Assembly (NCBI GenBank): GCA_030725715.1 | Contig: JANRFG010000032.1 | Location: 90,906-154,905 of the forward strand | DNA from: Opitutales bacterium | GTDB taxonomy: Bacteria; Verrucomicrobiota; Verrucomicrobiia; Opitutales; UBA953 | Direction: 5' to 3' | DNA: 64,000 nucleotides | Shown here: positions 26,879 to 37,219 of the stretch, one piece after another | Layout: each line of letters opens with the position of its first letter | How positions within the stretch are numbered: position 1 is the stretch's first letter | The notes under the pieces: model-generated | Database searches by the model: none | What the model saw: the letters and a program-made list of their open reading frames with translations, nothing else | What the model was told of the DNA's origin: nothing | Made by a program: the position numbers and the translations under genes

Positions 26879-27835
26879 TTAAAGCGCCAGGAAGACCAGC
26901 TCGCCCGCTTTGCTGTCCGGGACGATCAGCACGCCGGCCTTCTCGTCGAGGAAGTGGTCGGCGGCGGCCTTGAGGCCCTGGCCGAGTTCCTTGGGAGCGG
27001 AGCCGTCGGCTTCGTAGCGGGTGACGCGACCGGTGAAGACTTCGGAGACGTAGAAACGGCCCTTGGAGTCGTGGACGATGCCGTCGCCGGAGCGGTGGCC
27101 CTTGGCGAGGGTCTTCCACTTGCCCTTGTTGTATTCGAGGACGTCGCCGGTGAAGAACTCGGCGATGCGGATGCGGCCGTTGGCCATGACGTCGATGCCG
27201 TTCGGGTTGAGCATCTTCGGGGTCGGGGCGATGACTTCGGTGACCTTGCCTTCGAGCGTGACCTGGAAGACGCGGGCGATGACCGGAATGGCCTTGTGCT
27301 CAGGGCTGCCGATGGCGAAGAGCTTGCCGTCGGCGCCGCGCATCTTGGCGACCGCGCCCATGTCGGTGATGAGGACGCTCTTCTTGTCGGGCGAGACGAC
27401 GACGTCGTTGAGGAAGGCGGGGGCCGTCGGGAAGGCGGCCGGTCCGGCGAGCAGGGTCTTCTTGCCCTTGGCGTCGATGGACCAGACCTTGTCGAAGTCG
27501 GCGGTGATGAGACGTTTCGCGACGAAGACGATGCCCTTCGGGTCGTCGAGTCCTTCCGTGAGGACGGTGACCTTGTCGCCGTCGACCTTGACGATCTTGC
27601 CGTCGCCGTCACCGGCCTTGCGGGACGTGCCCATGAGGGTGACGAAATACTTGCCGCCGAAGCCCTTGGTCACGCTCTCGGGCGTGGCGCCCACGGCGAG
27701 GTTACGCTGGACGGGCACGTCCTTGGCCGGCGGGGCGACAGGCGCGCTCTTGGCCGGGATGGCAGGGGCGGTTTCCGGGGTCTGGCAGCCGACGAGGGCG
27801 AAGCCGGCGAGGAGGGCGAGCAGCGGGGTCTTCAT
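26879..27835 (-). CDS. Lipoprotein, SMP-30/NHL-like beta-propeller
   Basis: Lipobox LLAGFALVGCQTPE; repeated propeller motifs including NPNGIDVMANGRIRIAEF and GDGIVHDSKGRFYVSEVFTGRVTRYEADG. Confidence 0.75.
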   Translation of the reverse strand: MKTPLLALLAGFALVGCQTPETAPAIPAKSAPVAPPAKDVPVQRNLAVGATPESVTKGFGGKYFVTLMGTSRKAGDGDGKIVKVDGDKVTVLTEGLDDPKGIVFVAKRLITADFDKVWSIDAKGKKTLLAGPAAFPTAPAFLNDVVVSPDKKSVLITDMGAVAKMRGADGKLFAIGSPEHKAIPVIARVFQVTLEGKVTEVIAPTPKMLNPNGIDVMANGRIRIAEFFTGDVLEYNKGKWKTLAKGHRSGDGIVHDSKGRFYVSEVFTGRVTRYEADGSAPKELGQGLKAAADHFLDEKAGVLIVPDSKAGELVFLAL

Positions 27836-27877
27836 GAGACCCTTATTTCCGCTTTCCCGCCGGGCGGAGTCAAGCGG

Positions 27878-28648
27878 TCAGCCCACGATCAGCCAGACGG
27901 CGGCGAAGGCGGTCAGCCAGGCCAGCACGGACTCAAAGGCGTCCTGCTTGATACGCTTCAGGATCTGCCAGCCGAGCACGATACCCGCGATCACCCCGGG
28001 CAGGAGCACCAGATTGGTCATGAGTGACGGTCCGGTGACGAGTCCGAGGTTCCCGCTGAACGGGAGTTTGAAGAGGTTGATGAAAAGGAAGAAGCGGCAG
28101 AACACGCCGAGGTGCTCCTTTTTCTCCAGGCGCTGGGCGAGCAGGTAGACCGTCATCACCGGACCGGCGGCGTTGGCGAGCATCGTGGCGACGCCGGCGA
28201 TGCCGCCCATGCCCCAGGTGAACGTACGGTGGCGGGTGAGGGCCAGGAGCTGCTCGCGGCGATGGTGCAGGACGACGTTGAAGGCGAGCAGGGCGAGGAT
28301 GAGGACGCCGATGACGATGCGAGCGGAGCCGTTGTCGACCCGGTCGAGTAGGAACCAGCCGGCGAAGACGCCGACGACCGCCGCGGGAATCATCGGTACG
28401 ATCTGCCGCCAGCTGCCGCCCTGGCGGTTGATCAGGTAGCCCATCAGGTCGGCGACGATGAGCATGGGCAGGACGATGCCCACGGAAGGCTTGGCGTCGA
28501 AGATCTTGGCCATGATGACGACGTTGAGCGTCGCGGTACCGGCCAAGCCCGACTTCGAGAGCCCGATGCAGAGGGCCCCGAAGAGCGCGAGCAGCAGGAT
28601 CCACCCGTCGGCGGGCAGCAGGGTATGGCCTTGGATCCAGTCGAGCAT
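27878..28648 (-). CDS. TauE/SafE family sulfite exporter / permease
   Basis: Polytopic membrane protein; ALCIGLSKSGLAGTATLNVVIMAKIF, VGIVLPMLIVADLMGY, GGIAGVATMLANAAGPVMTVYLLAQRL. Confidence 0.9.
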   Translation of the reverse strand: MLDWIQGHTLLPADGWILLLALFGALCIGLSKSGLAGTATLNVVIMAKIFDAKPSVGIVLPMLIVADLMGYLINRQGGSWRQIVPMIPAAVVGVFAGWFLLDRVDNGSARIVIGVLILALLAFNVVLHHRREQLLALTRHRTFTWGMGGIAGVATMLANAAGPVMTVYLLAQRLEKKEHLGVFCRFFLFINLFKLPFSGNLGLVTGPSLMTNLVLLPGVIAGIVLGWQILKRIKQDAFESVLAWLTAFAAVWLIVG

Positions 28649-28707
28649 CGGCCGCAGTCAATCAGCGGACGACACGTCGCTCCAGCCTGGTTTTCCTTCC
28701 GCCTGGC

Positions 28708-30048
28708 TTATCGCGGTGTCGCCGAACAGGCGGGGTCCGCCTTGGTGGGCAGCGTCGCGTTCCATTCCAACGCGAGCTGGGTCAGGCGGGCGACGACCTC
28801 GGGGTGTTCCTTCGCCTGATTTTTGGCCACATCTTCAGCGCGGTTTGCTGGTAGGTTGTAGAGTTCGGAACGCTTTCCGTCGAAGGTGGTGACCAGTTTC
28901 CAGTCTCCCTCGCGCACCGCCAGGTCAGGCCAGTAGTCCGCTTCTCTCTTGTTGCCGCTGATGCGCCAGAAGATGGGCCGCGTGCGCCGAGCCGCTTCGC
29001 CCTTCAGGGCCGGCAGCAGGTTATCGCCGTCGATTGCTTCGGGCGGGTTGATTCCGGCGATGGCGCAGAAGGTCGGGAGCAGGTCCACCGCCGTCAGCAC
29101 GGTGGCGTCGTTTTTCAGACCGGCCGGCGCTCGGCCGGGCCACCGCACGATGAAGGGCACGCGGACGCCGCCTTCGAAGAGGCTGGTTTTCTGGCCACGC
29201 AATCCGCCGGTTTCGCCGACGTTATAGTGACCGCGATATTTCCCGGGGACGCCTTGGTCGCCCGCTTTGGGTTTCGCCGGGCCGTTATCGCTGGAAAAGA
29301 CCACCAAGGTATCCTGGGCGATGCCGCACCGCTCCAGCGCATCGAGGATCAGGCCGACCTTATCGTCGCCATCGGTGATGACCGCGGCGTAGACCTGTTG
29401 CCGGGGTTCGAGGTGTTTCCATTGCGCCATGGCGTTGGCCGAAGGGCTGTGGGCCAGGTGGCTTTCGTGCAGCCACACGTTGACATAGAACGGGCGGTCT
29501 TTGTTCGCCTCGATGAACTTGATCGCCTGGTTCGGGATGTCATTTCCGTAGGGCCTGACTTTCGGCCCCGGCCCGTGATAGACGGCGGAGTCATCGAAAC
29601 CATAGTCCGCCATGGTCGGGGTGCCTTCGCCCAGATGCCACTTGCCGAAGTGTCCGGTGCGATAACCCGCAGTCTTGAGCATGCGGGCAATCGTGGGCGC
29701 CCGGGGGTCCAGCCAGTCGGGCATCTCCGGCGGCTTGGTGACGCCGAAGACCGTGTTGATGCCGAAGCGACCAGGGAAACGCCCCGTCATGGCCGCCGCT
29801 CGGCTGGGGGAGCAGACCGGGCTCAGGACGTTGAACTGCTGGAAGTCGATGCCTTCGCTGGCCAGCTTGTCGAGGTGCGGGGTCTTCAGCCATGAGTTGC
29901 CATGACATGACAGGTCTCCCCAGCCCCAATCATCGGCGTAGATGAAGATGATGTTGGGTTTCGTGCGCTTCGTCGACGCGTCGGCCGCCGGCCAGGCGAC
30001 CAGCGGGGCGAGCAGCAGGGCCGCGAGGAGGGTTAGGATAGGTCTCAT
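28708..30048 (-). CDS. Sulfatase
   Basis: Start MRPILTLLAALLLAPLVAW; KPNIIFIYADDWGWGDLSCHG; LSPVCSPSRAAAMTGRFPGRFG; HFGKWHLGEG. Confidence 0.95.
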   Translation of the reverse strand: MRPILTLLAALLLAPLVAWPAADASTKRTKPNIIFIYADDWGWGDLSCHGNSWLKTPHLDKLASEGIDFQQFNVLSPVCSPSRAAAMTGRFPGRFGINTVFGVTKPPEMPDWLDPRAPTIARMLKTAGYRTGHFGKWHLGEGTPTMADYGFDDSAVYHGPGPKVRPYGNDIPNQAIKFIEANKDRPFYVNVWLHESHLAHSPSANAMAQWKHLEPRQQVYAAVITDGDDKVGLILDALERCGIAQDTLVVFSSDNGPAKPKAGDQGVPGKYRGHYNVGETGGLRGQKTSLFEGGVRVPFIVRWPGRAPAGLKNDATVLTAVDLLPTFCAIAGINPPEAIDGDNLLPALKGEAARRTRPIFWRISGNKREADYWPDLAVREGDWKLVTTFDGKRSELYNLPANRAEDVAKNQAKEHPEVVARLTQLALEWNATLPTKADPACSATPR

Positions 30049-30064
30049 GGTCTGGTCCGAGGAT

Positions 30065-31564
30065 TTACTTCTGTTTTTTGGCTCGGCCTTTTCTGAGCGG
30101 TTCGGGCTCACCCTGGTCGCCGCCGAGTCGGATCATCGTGGGGTAGAGGGTGTCCCACCATTGGTCGTAAGACGCGGCGAGCTTGGCGGTCAGCTCCGGC
30201 CGTTCGGCCGCCAGGTCGTTCCGGCAGACCGGGTCTTTCTTCAGGTCGAACAGCGACCAGCGTCCGGGCGGCGTGACGCCCCAGTGGAACTGCGCGTCGG
30301 CTTTGGTGTAAGTCGCCGCGGTGGCGCCCGCTTCGACGGAACGCAGGGTGGTGCACTGGCTGGAGTATTGCTTGCAGGCTGGATCGTCGCACGGACGGCT
30401 GCGCACGAGGAGGAGGTCGCCCGTCTGCACGGAGGCCATCGCATATTTATGCGCGGCCGCCAAGCCGCTGGGCCAGCGGCCGACATGATGGAACAGCAGG
30501 CGGTCGTCGTGCCAACTGACCGGCGACGCGGACTCAAGCAGCGGCCGGAGGGTGAAGCCTTCGAGTTTCGCGCCAAGTGCGGGCGGGAGGGCCGCGCCGG
30601 CGAGGTCGCAGAGCGTCGGGAGGACGTCCAGGTGGGCCGTCAGGTTCGACGACGTGTGTGGCTTCCATTTCCCGGCCCATTTCCAGAGGGAGATGGCGCG
30701 GGAGCCACCCTGCCAGATGGTGCATTTGCTGCCCCTCATGCCGGCGTTGAAGACATCCAGTCCGTGGGTCTGACCGTTGTCGTTCATGAAGACGACGATC
30801 GTGTTGTCCTCCAGTTTACGCTCCCGGAGATGCTGCATCAGCCGTCCGAGGTTGTAGTCGAGGTTGGCGACCATGCCGAGATAGGCAGCCTCTTCATCGT
30901 CCACCTTGCCGCGGAACGGCGCCGTGAATTCCTCGGGGGCGGCCAGGGGCGCATGGGGCGAATAGGTGGCGAGGTAGCAGAAGAAGGGGGCGTCCTTGCG
31001 CTCATCGATGAAGGCCATGGCCTCGTCGAAAAAGATGTCCTCCCGGTAGCCTTTCCGCGGCTCGCGCTTGCGGTTGCGGATCATGACCGGATCGAAGTGC
31101 ACGTTCGGACCGCCGACATTGGTGGAGGACCATTCGAACCCGCGCTTCTCGGGAGCATAGTCGCCATCGCCGCCCAGATGCCACTTGCCGACGAAGCCCG
31201 TACGATAGCCTGCGGACCGCAGGAGCTGCGGCAGGAGGACGGCGTCCTTGTTCAGGTGTTCCCTCGGCAGGGTGGTGTGCGTGACGCCGTTGCGGAACTC
31301 GTGCATGCCCGTCAGGAGCGCCGCGCGCGTCGGCGAGCAGGACGGGCTCACGTAAAATTGATCGAAGCGCACGCTCTGGTCATGCAGCGCATCGAGGTGC
31401 GGGGTCTTGAGCAAGGGGTGCCCGTGGCGCCCCAGGTCGCCGTAGCCCTGATCGTCCGTCAGGATGAAGATGATATTGGGTTTCGGCGCGGTGCCTTCGG
31501 CGGCCCGGAGCACGGCCGACGGCGCGAGCAGCAGGGTGGAGAGGAAGAGGAAAATTAGCTTCAT
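30065..31564 (-). CDS. Sulfatase
   Basis: KPNIIFILTDDQGYGDLGRHG; SPSCSPTRAALLTGMHEFRNG; VGKWHLGGDG; C-terminal RKGRAKKQK. Confidence 0.95.
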   Translation of the reverse strand: MKLIFLFLSTLLLAPSAVLRAAEGTAPKPNIIFILTDDQGYGDLGRHGHPLLKTPHLDALHDQSVRFDQFYVSPSCSPTRAALLTGMHEFRNGVTHTTLPREHLNKDAVLLPQLLRSAGYRTGFVGKWHLGGDGDYAPEKRGFEWSSTNVGGPNVHFDPVMIRNRKREPRKGYREDIFFDEAMAFIDERKDAPFFCYLATYSPHAPLAAPEEFTAPFRGKVDDEEAAYLGMVANLDYNLGRLMQHLRERKLEDNTIVVFMNDNGQTHGLDVFNAGMRGSKCTIWQGGSRAISLWKWAGKWKPHTSSNLTAHLDVLPTLCDLAGAALPPALGAKLEGFTLRPLLESASPVSWHDDRLLFHHVGRWPSGLAAAHKYAMASVQTGDLLLVRSRPCDDPACKQYSSQCTTLRSVEAGATAATYTKADAQFHWGVTPPGRWSLFDLKKDPVCRNDLAAERPELTAKLAASYDQWWDTLYPTMIRLGGDQGEPEPLRKGRAKKQK

Positions 31565-31676
31565 GAGGAGAGGGTCGGGAAGATGGCGTGCTGGCTTGGG
31601 GGCGATGCGTATGCGCGGATCGCGGGTGCGGGGGTGGAGGCGGCCGGGGGACGTCCGCAGTCAGTCGGAAACCGAC

Positions 31677-32990
31677 TCAGCGGGCGAGCGTCTTCACGCG
31701 CAGGCGGCGGTATTCCATCTGGCCGCGGTCGCCTTCGAGGCCGATCGGGCCCGTGGCGGGCAGCTTGAGGGCGGCTTCCAGGACTTCGCCGTTGCAGGTG
31801 GCGTGCGCGACGCCGCCCTTCACGACGACGACCAGTTCGTTCCAGTCCTGGGCCTTATACTGCTTCAGGTCCTTGTAAGGTCCGGCGACGAGGAAGTCGC
31901 GGCACTGGAGCTGCGGCTTGCGCAGGTAGACGCCGCTGTCGGCGTTAGGCGTGGCGCGGAATTCGAGACGCAGCTCGAAGTCCTCGGGGAATTCGCGGGT
32001 GGTCCAGAGCGCCTGGATGCGGCGTCCTTCGGCGGGCGTGGTGATCACGAGGCGTCCGTTGATGGCGCGGTAACGTCCGTCGGCGCTCTCGGTCCGGCCG
32101 TCGAAACATTGGTCGGCCTTCACTTCCACGAACAGCGGGGCGCCGGGCTTGGGCGCGCCCTTGCGGGGAGGCGTGGCGCGGTAGCCCCAACCGGTGAGGT
32201 CCTTGCCGTTGAAGAGGCTCACGAAGCCTTCCTCCGGCTTGAAGTCGTCGGCCTGGGTATCGAGGTGGCCGAGCGTGGCGAACACCGGACGGAGCGCCGA
32301 GGCCCACTTCGCATACCCGGCAGGGTTGAGGTGAAGCAGGTCGGGGAAGAGGGAGGGCAGGGCATCGCCTTCGGCGTTGGCGAAGAGGGCGTAGGTATCG
32401 AGCACCGTGAATTGCGGATCGCCCTTCACCGCGCCGGCGAAGTGTTCGTTGACGGCGAGGATGGTCTCCTTCGGGCGCTTCTTCGTGGCCGAGCTCGGGA
32501 AGATGCGGCAGACGATGACGGGCATCTTCGGGTCGTGGGCCTTGAGCGCGGCGACGATCTTCTGGAAATTCCGGCCGATGGCGTCGACCGGCACTTCGAC
32601 CTCGATGTCATTGGTGCCCATCAGGAGCACGACGGCCTTCGGGTTGAGCGCGAGCACGTCCTCCTTGAGCCGGAGGAGCATGCCGCGGGTCGTGTCGCCG
32701 CCGATGCCGCGGTTGGCCAGTTTCATGCCTTCGAAGGCTTTCCGGAAATCCGTGCCCCAGCCTTGGGTGATCGAATCACCGAAGAAGACCACCGCGCCTT
32801 GGTCCTTGGGGACCTCCGTCGCCCATTGCGGGCGGATCATGTTCCACCGCTTCACATAGCCGTCATAGCGGCGCAGCGCGCCTTCGCCGGGCAGCGTGGC
32901 CTCGGCCGAGGGCGCGGGCAGGGCGAACGACGCGGGGTCGGCGGCGGTCAGCGAGAGGACCGAGAGCAGCAGGGCGAGGAGCGGGCGCAT
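31677..32990 (-). CDS. SGNH/GDSL hydrolase fused to a C-terminal DUF1080 domain
   Basis: VVFFGDSITQGWGTDFRKAFEG, LANRGIGGDTTRGMLLRL, LLMGTNDIE, DLLHLNPAGYAKWA, then EEGFVSLFNGKDLTGWGYRA... GVYLRKPQLQCRDF. Confidence 0.9.
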   Translation of the reverse strand: MRPLLALLLSVLSLTAADPASFALPAPSAEATLPGEGALRRYDGYVKRWNMIRPQWATEVPKDQGAVVFFGDSITQGWGTDFRKAFEGMKLANRGIGGDTTRGMLLRLKEDVLALNPKAVVLLMGTNDIEVEVPVDAIGRNFQKIVAALKAHDPKMPVIVCRIFPSSATKKRPKETILAVNEHFAGAVKGDPQFTVLDTYALFANAEGDALPSLFPDLLHLNPAGYAKWASALRPVFATLGHLDTQADDFKPEEGFVSLFNGKDLTGWGYRATPPRKGAPKPGAPLFVEVKADQCFDGRTESADGRYRAINGRLVITTPAEGRRIQALWTTREFPEDFELRLEFRATPNADSGVYLRKPQLQCRDFLVAGPYKDLKQYKAQDWNELVVVVKGGVAHATCNGEVLEAALKLPATGPIGLEGDRGQMEYRRLRVKTLAR

Positions 32991-33008
32991 GGGGAAGAGT
33001 TGGGCGGA

Positions 33009-34433
33009 TTATTTGGCGGCGGGTTTCCTGGCGGCGGGACTCAGGGGCTTAGGAAACTTGGGTTCGAGGCCGAGCCGACGGCAGTCGGCGTCCATTTCAT
33101 CGCTCCAAGCCGCATAGAGCTTCTTCAGCTCGGCCAGCTTGGCGGGCTCTTCGGTGGCGAGGTCGCGCTGTTCGCTGAGGTCGGTGGCGAGGTTGAAGAG
33201 CCGGTCTTGCGCGGGCTTTTGTCTGGGGCCGGGAGCGGCATCCCCTTCGGTGCTGTGGACGTATTTCCAGTCACCCTGACGCGCGGCGTAGTTGTTGCTC
33301 ATCGTGCGGCTGCGCCAGAACAGGACGTCGTGCGGTGCGCCCGAGCGGACGCCTTTGATGAAGGGGAGCAGGTCCACGCCGTCGATGGCAGAGGCGTCGG
33401 CGCCGGCGGCCGCGAGCGCCGTGGCGCTGATGTCGAAGCTGATCGCAGGCTTCGCGTAGGTCGTGCCGGGCGCGATGACGCCGGGCCACTGCATGAGCAT
33501 GGGCACGCGGATACCGCCTTCGAAAGTCTCGCACTTCGAGCCGCGCAGGGGCGTGTTGCGTGAGCCGTTGACGGCATTGCGCGTCGTCGGGCCGCCATTG
33601 TCATTGGTGAAGACGATGAGCGTGCGGTCGAACTCGCCCGTCTGCTCCAGTTTGGCGATCACCAGGCCCACGGCGTCATCCATCGCGCTGAGCATGGCCG
33701 CATAGGTCTGGCGTTTGGGTTCGGTGATGCCGGGGAAGCGGGCCTTGTATTTCTCGGTCGCTTGCAAGGGCGTATGCACGGCGTTGAAGGCGAGGTAGAG
33801 GAAGAAGGGCTTTGCGTCCTTGGTTCGTGGTTCTTCGTTCTTGGTCGGGGAGCATCGCTCGACGAAGGCCGCCGCCTCTTCGCCGAAGGCGTCGGTCAGG
33901 TAGCGCTGTTCTTTCACTGGATCGCGATTGCGCAGGATGGGGGCGTTGTACTCGCCTTTTCCGTTCGGTTGGATGATGTATTGATGCCCGCCTCCGACGA
34001 AGCCGAAGAACTCATCGAAACCACGGTCCACCGGCGTGAAGCCCTGGGTCGAGCCGAGGTGCCACTTGCCGACCATGCCCGTCACGTAGCCCGCCGCTTT
34101 GAGCCGCTGCGGCAACGTATTGGCCTGCGCCGGCAGCGGCCCGCCGAGGTCTTCGATGCCGTAGCGATGCTGATACCGGCAGCTCAACAAAGCGGCGCGC
34201 GTCGGGGTGCAGAACGAACCGTTCGCATACGCATCGGTGAAGCGCACCCCTCGTGACGCCAGACGATCGATGTGCGGCGTCGGAATGTCTTTGCCGCCGT
34301 GGGCGCCGATGTCGGCATAGCCCATGTCGTCGGCGAGAATGACGATGATGTTGGGTTTCCGTAGGTCAGCGGCATGGAGCGCGGCCAGAGGCGCGAGGAG
34401 GAGAGTGGTGAGGACGACCAGGGGATTTTTCAT
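33009..34433 (-). CDS. Sulfatase
   Basis: KPNIIVILADDMGYADIGAHGG; NGSFCTPTRAALLSCRYQHRYG; MVGKWHLGS; VFTNDNGGP. Confidence 0.95.
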   Translation of the reverse strand: MKNPLVVLTTLLLAPLAALHAADLRKPNIIVILADDMGYADIGAHGGKDIPTPHIDRLASRGVRFTDAYANGSFCTPTRAALLSCRYQHRYGIEDLGGPLPAQANTLPQRLKAAGYVTGMVGKWHLGSTQGFTPVDRGFDEFFGFVGGGHQYIIQPNGKGEYNAPILRNRDPVKEQRYLTDAFGEEAAAFVERCSPTKNEEPRTKDAKPFFLYLAFNAVHTPLQATEKYKARFPGITEPKRQTYAAMLSAMDDAVGLVIAKLEQTGEFDRTLIVFTNDNGGPTTRNAVNGSRNTPLRGSKCETFEGGIRVPMLMQWPGVIAPGTTYAKPAISFDISATALAAAGADASAIDGVDLLPFIKGVRSGAPHDVLFWRSRTMSNNYAARQGDWKYVHSTEGDAAPGPRQKPAQDRLFNLATDLSEQRDLATEEPAKLAELKKLYAAWSDEMDADCRRLGLEPKFPKPLSPAARKPAAK

Positions 34434-34441
34434 GGGGTGGC

Positions 34442-36015
<1,574 letters not shown>

Positions 36016-36019
<4 letters not shown>

Positions 36020-37215
36020 TTGATTTCCTGGTAGTCAGAGGTGAGCGTCAGCTGGTCAGCGTAGGCGTTGATATACCAGGCGGTCGTGCCGGGGGGCAGA
36101 GGGGCGGAGGTCGTCGTGCCGCCGCCGCCGCTGGCGGCCATGGCCGGCGTCTCGACCCACTTGCGCGTGCCGGTGAAGCCCTTGTCGGTCGTCGTCACGA
36201 GGACGGCGCGCGTGATGGGCTTGGTGGAATGGAAGACGGCGATGGCCGTGCCGGACTCGGTCTTGGCCGAAGGCGAGCTGCCCCAGGGCTTGCCGGTTTC
36301 GACCACGCTCTTCGCGAAGGCGTAGCTATCGGGCGGATTCCAGCCGGCGGGGTGGCTGTGGCCCATCTTCGTGATGAGCGAGACCACGCGCGGGCCGGGC
36401 GTCTTGCGGTAGTGCTCGGCCTGACAGCCTAGCGGGAAATGGGCGTCCTGCGGCCAGGAGAGCCAGAGCACGGGCATCTTCACGCGGTCGGCGTAATTCA
36501 TGCCGTCCCAGATCTGCTGGTAGCCTTCGTTGTCATGCAATGCCCGGCCCCAATGGTTCTCGGCGTCAAAGAGATGGCCGCAGCCGTAAGTCGGGATCCC
36601 GAAGGCGAAACGCGCGTCGAGCCCGATGACCGTGCTCGTGATCACGCCGCCCCAGGAGACGCCCATCACGCCGATCTTCGTGGGGTCGACTTCGGGCAGG
36701 GAGCGCAGGAGCGAGTTGGCCAGCATCGTGTCAGCGAGGGCGTGGTACATCCATTGCTCCTTCAGCGGGAGCTTCGTGTCGGCGAAGGTGCCGTCGCGGG
36801 CTGGGCCGGCGAAGGCGTGACGCGCCCACGCGGGTCGTCCTTTCACTTTGTTCTCGTTCACGTCCGTCTGGCCTTCGACCGCGATGCTGATGGCCGCGAA
36901 ACCTTGGGCGTTCCATTTCTGGACCCACTCCTTGTAGGCCGTGCCGCCGCCGCCGTGGACGAGCACCATGCCGGGAACCTTGCCCTCATGCTTGGCGGGA
37001 ACGCCGATCCAGGCGAACACGCGGGTGGGTTTGCCGCCGTAGGGCAGGGCATCGTAGAAGATCGGGCGGACTTGTCCGTCGGCGTTGAAGCCTGTGGCCT
37101 CATAGGTCTTGGGGGCTTGGGCGCAGGTGTCGACGAGGCCGAGGACGATCTTGCGGTCGGCGACGGTCTCGGCGTTGAGCGAGACTGCGAGGAGCAGGCT
37201 GGTGAGGAGACGCAT
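36016..37215 (-). CDS. Acetylxylan esterase / prolyl-oligopeptidase-like alpha/beta hydrolase
   Basis: VPGMVLVHGGGGTAYKEWVQKWNAQGFAAISIAVEGQ; IGVMGVSWGGVITSTVIGLD; LSWPQDAHFPLGCQ. Confidence 0.85.
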
Positions 37216-37219
37216 AGGA

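Noticed and set aside
31464-33563. Plus-strand ORF of 699 aa across three minus-strand genes
   Set aside because: Runs across real gene boundaries; antisense artefact. Same reasoning for 775..1977, 5044..6543, 20816..22150, 21909..23507, 39207..40793, 40837..42402, 53134..54795 and 61301..63034.
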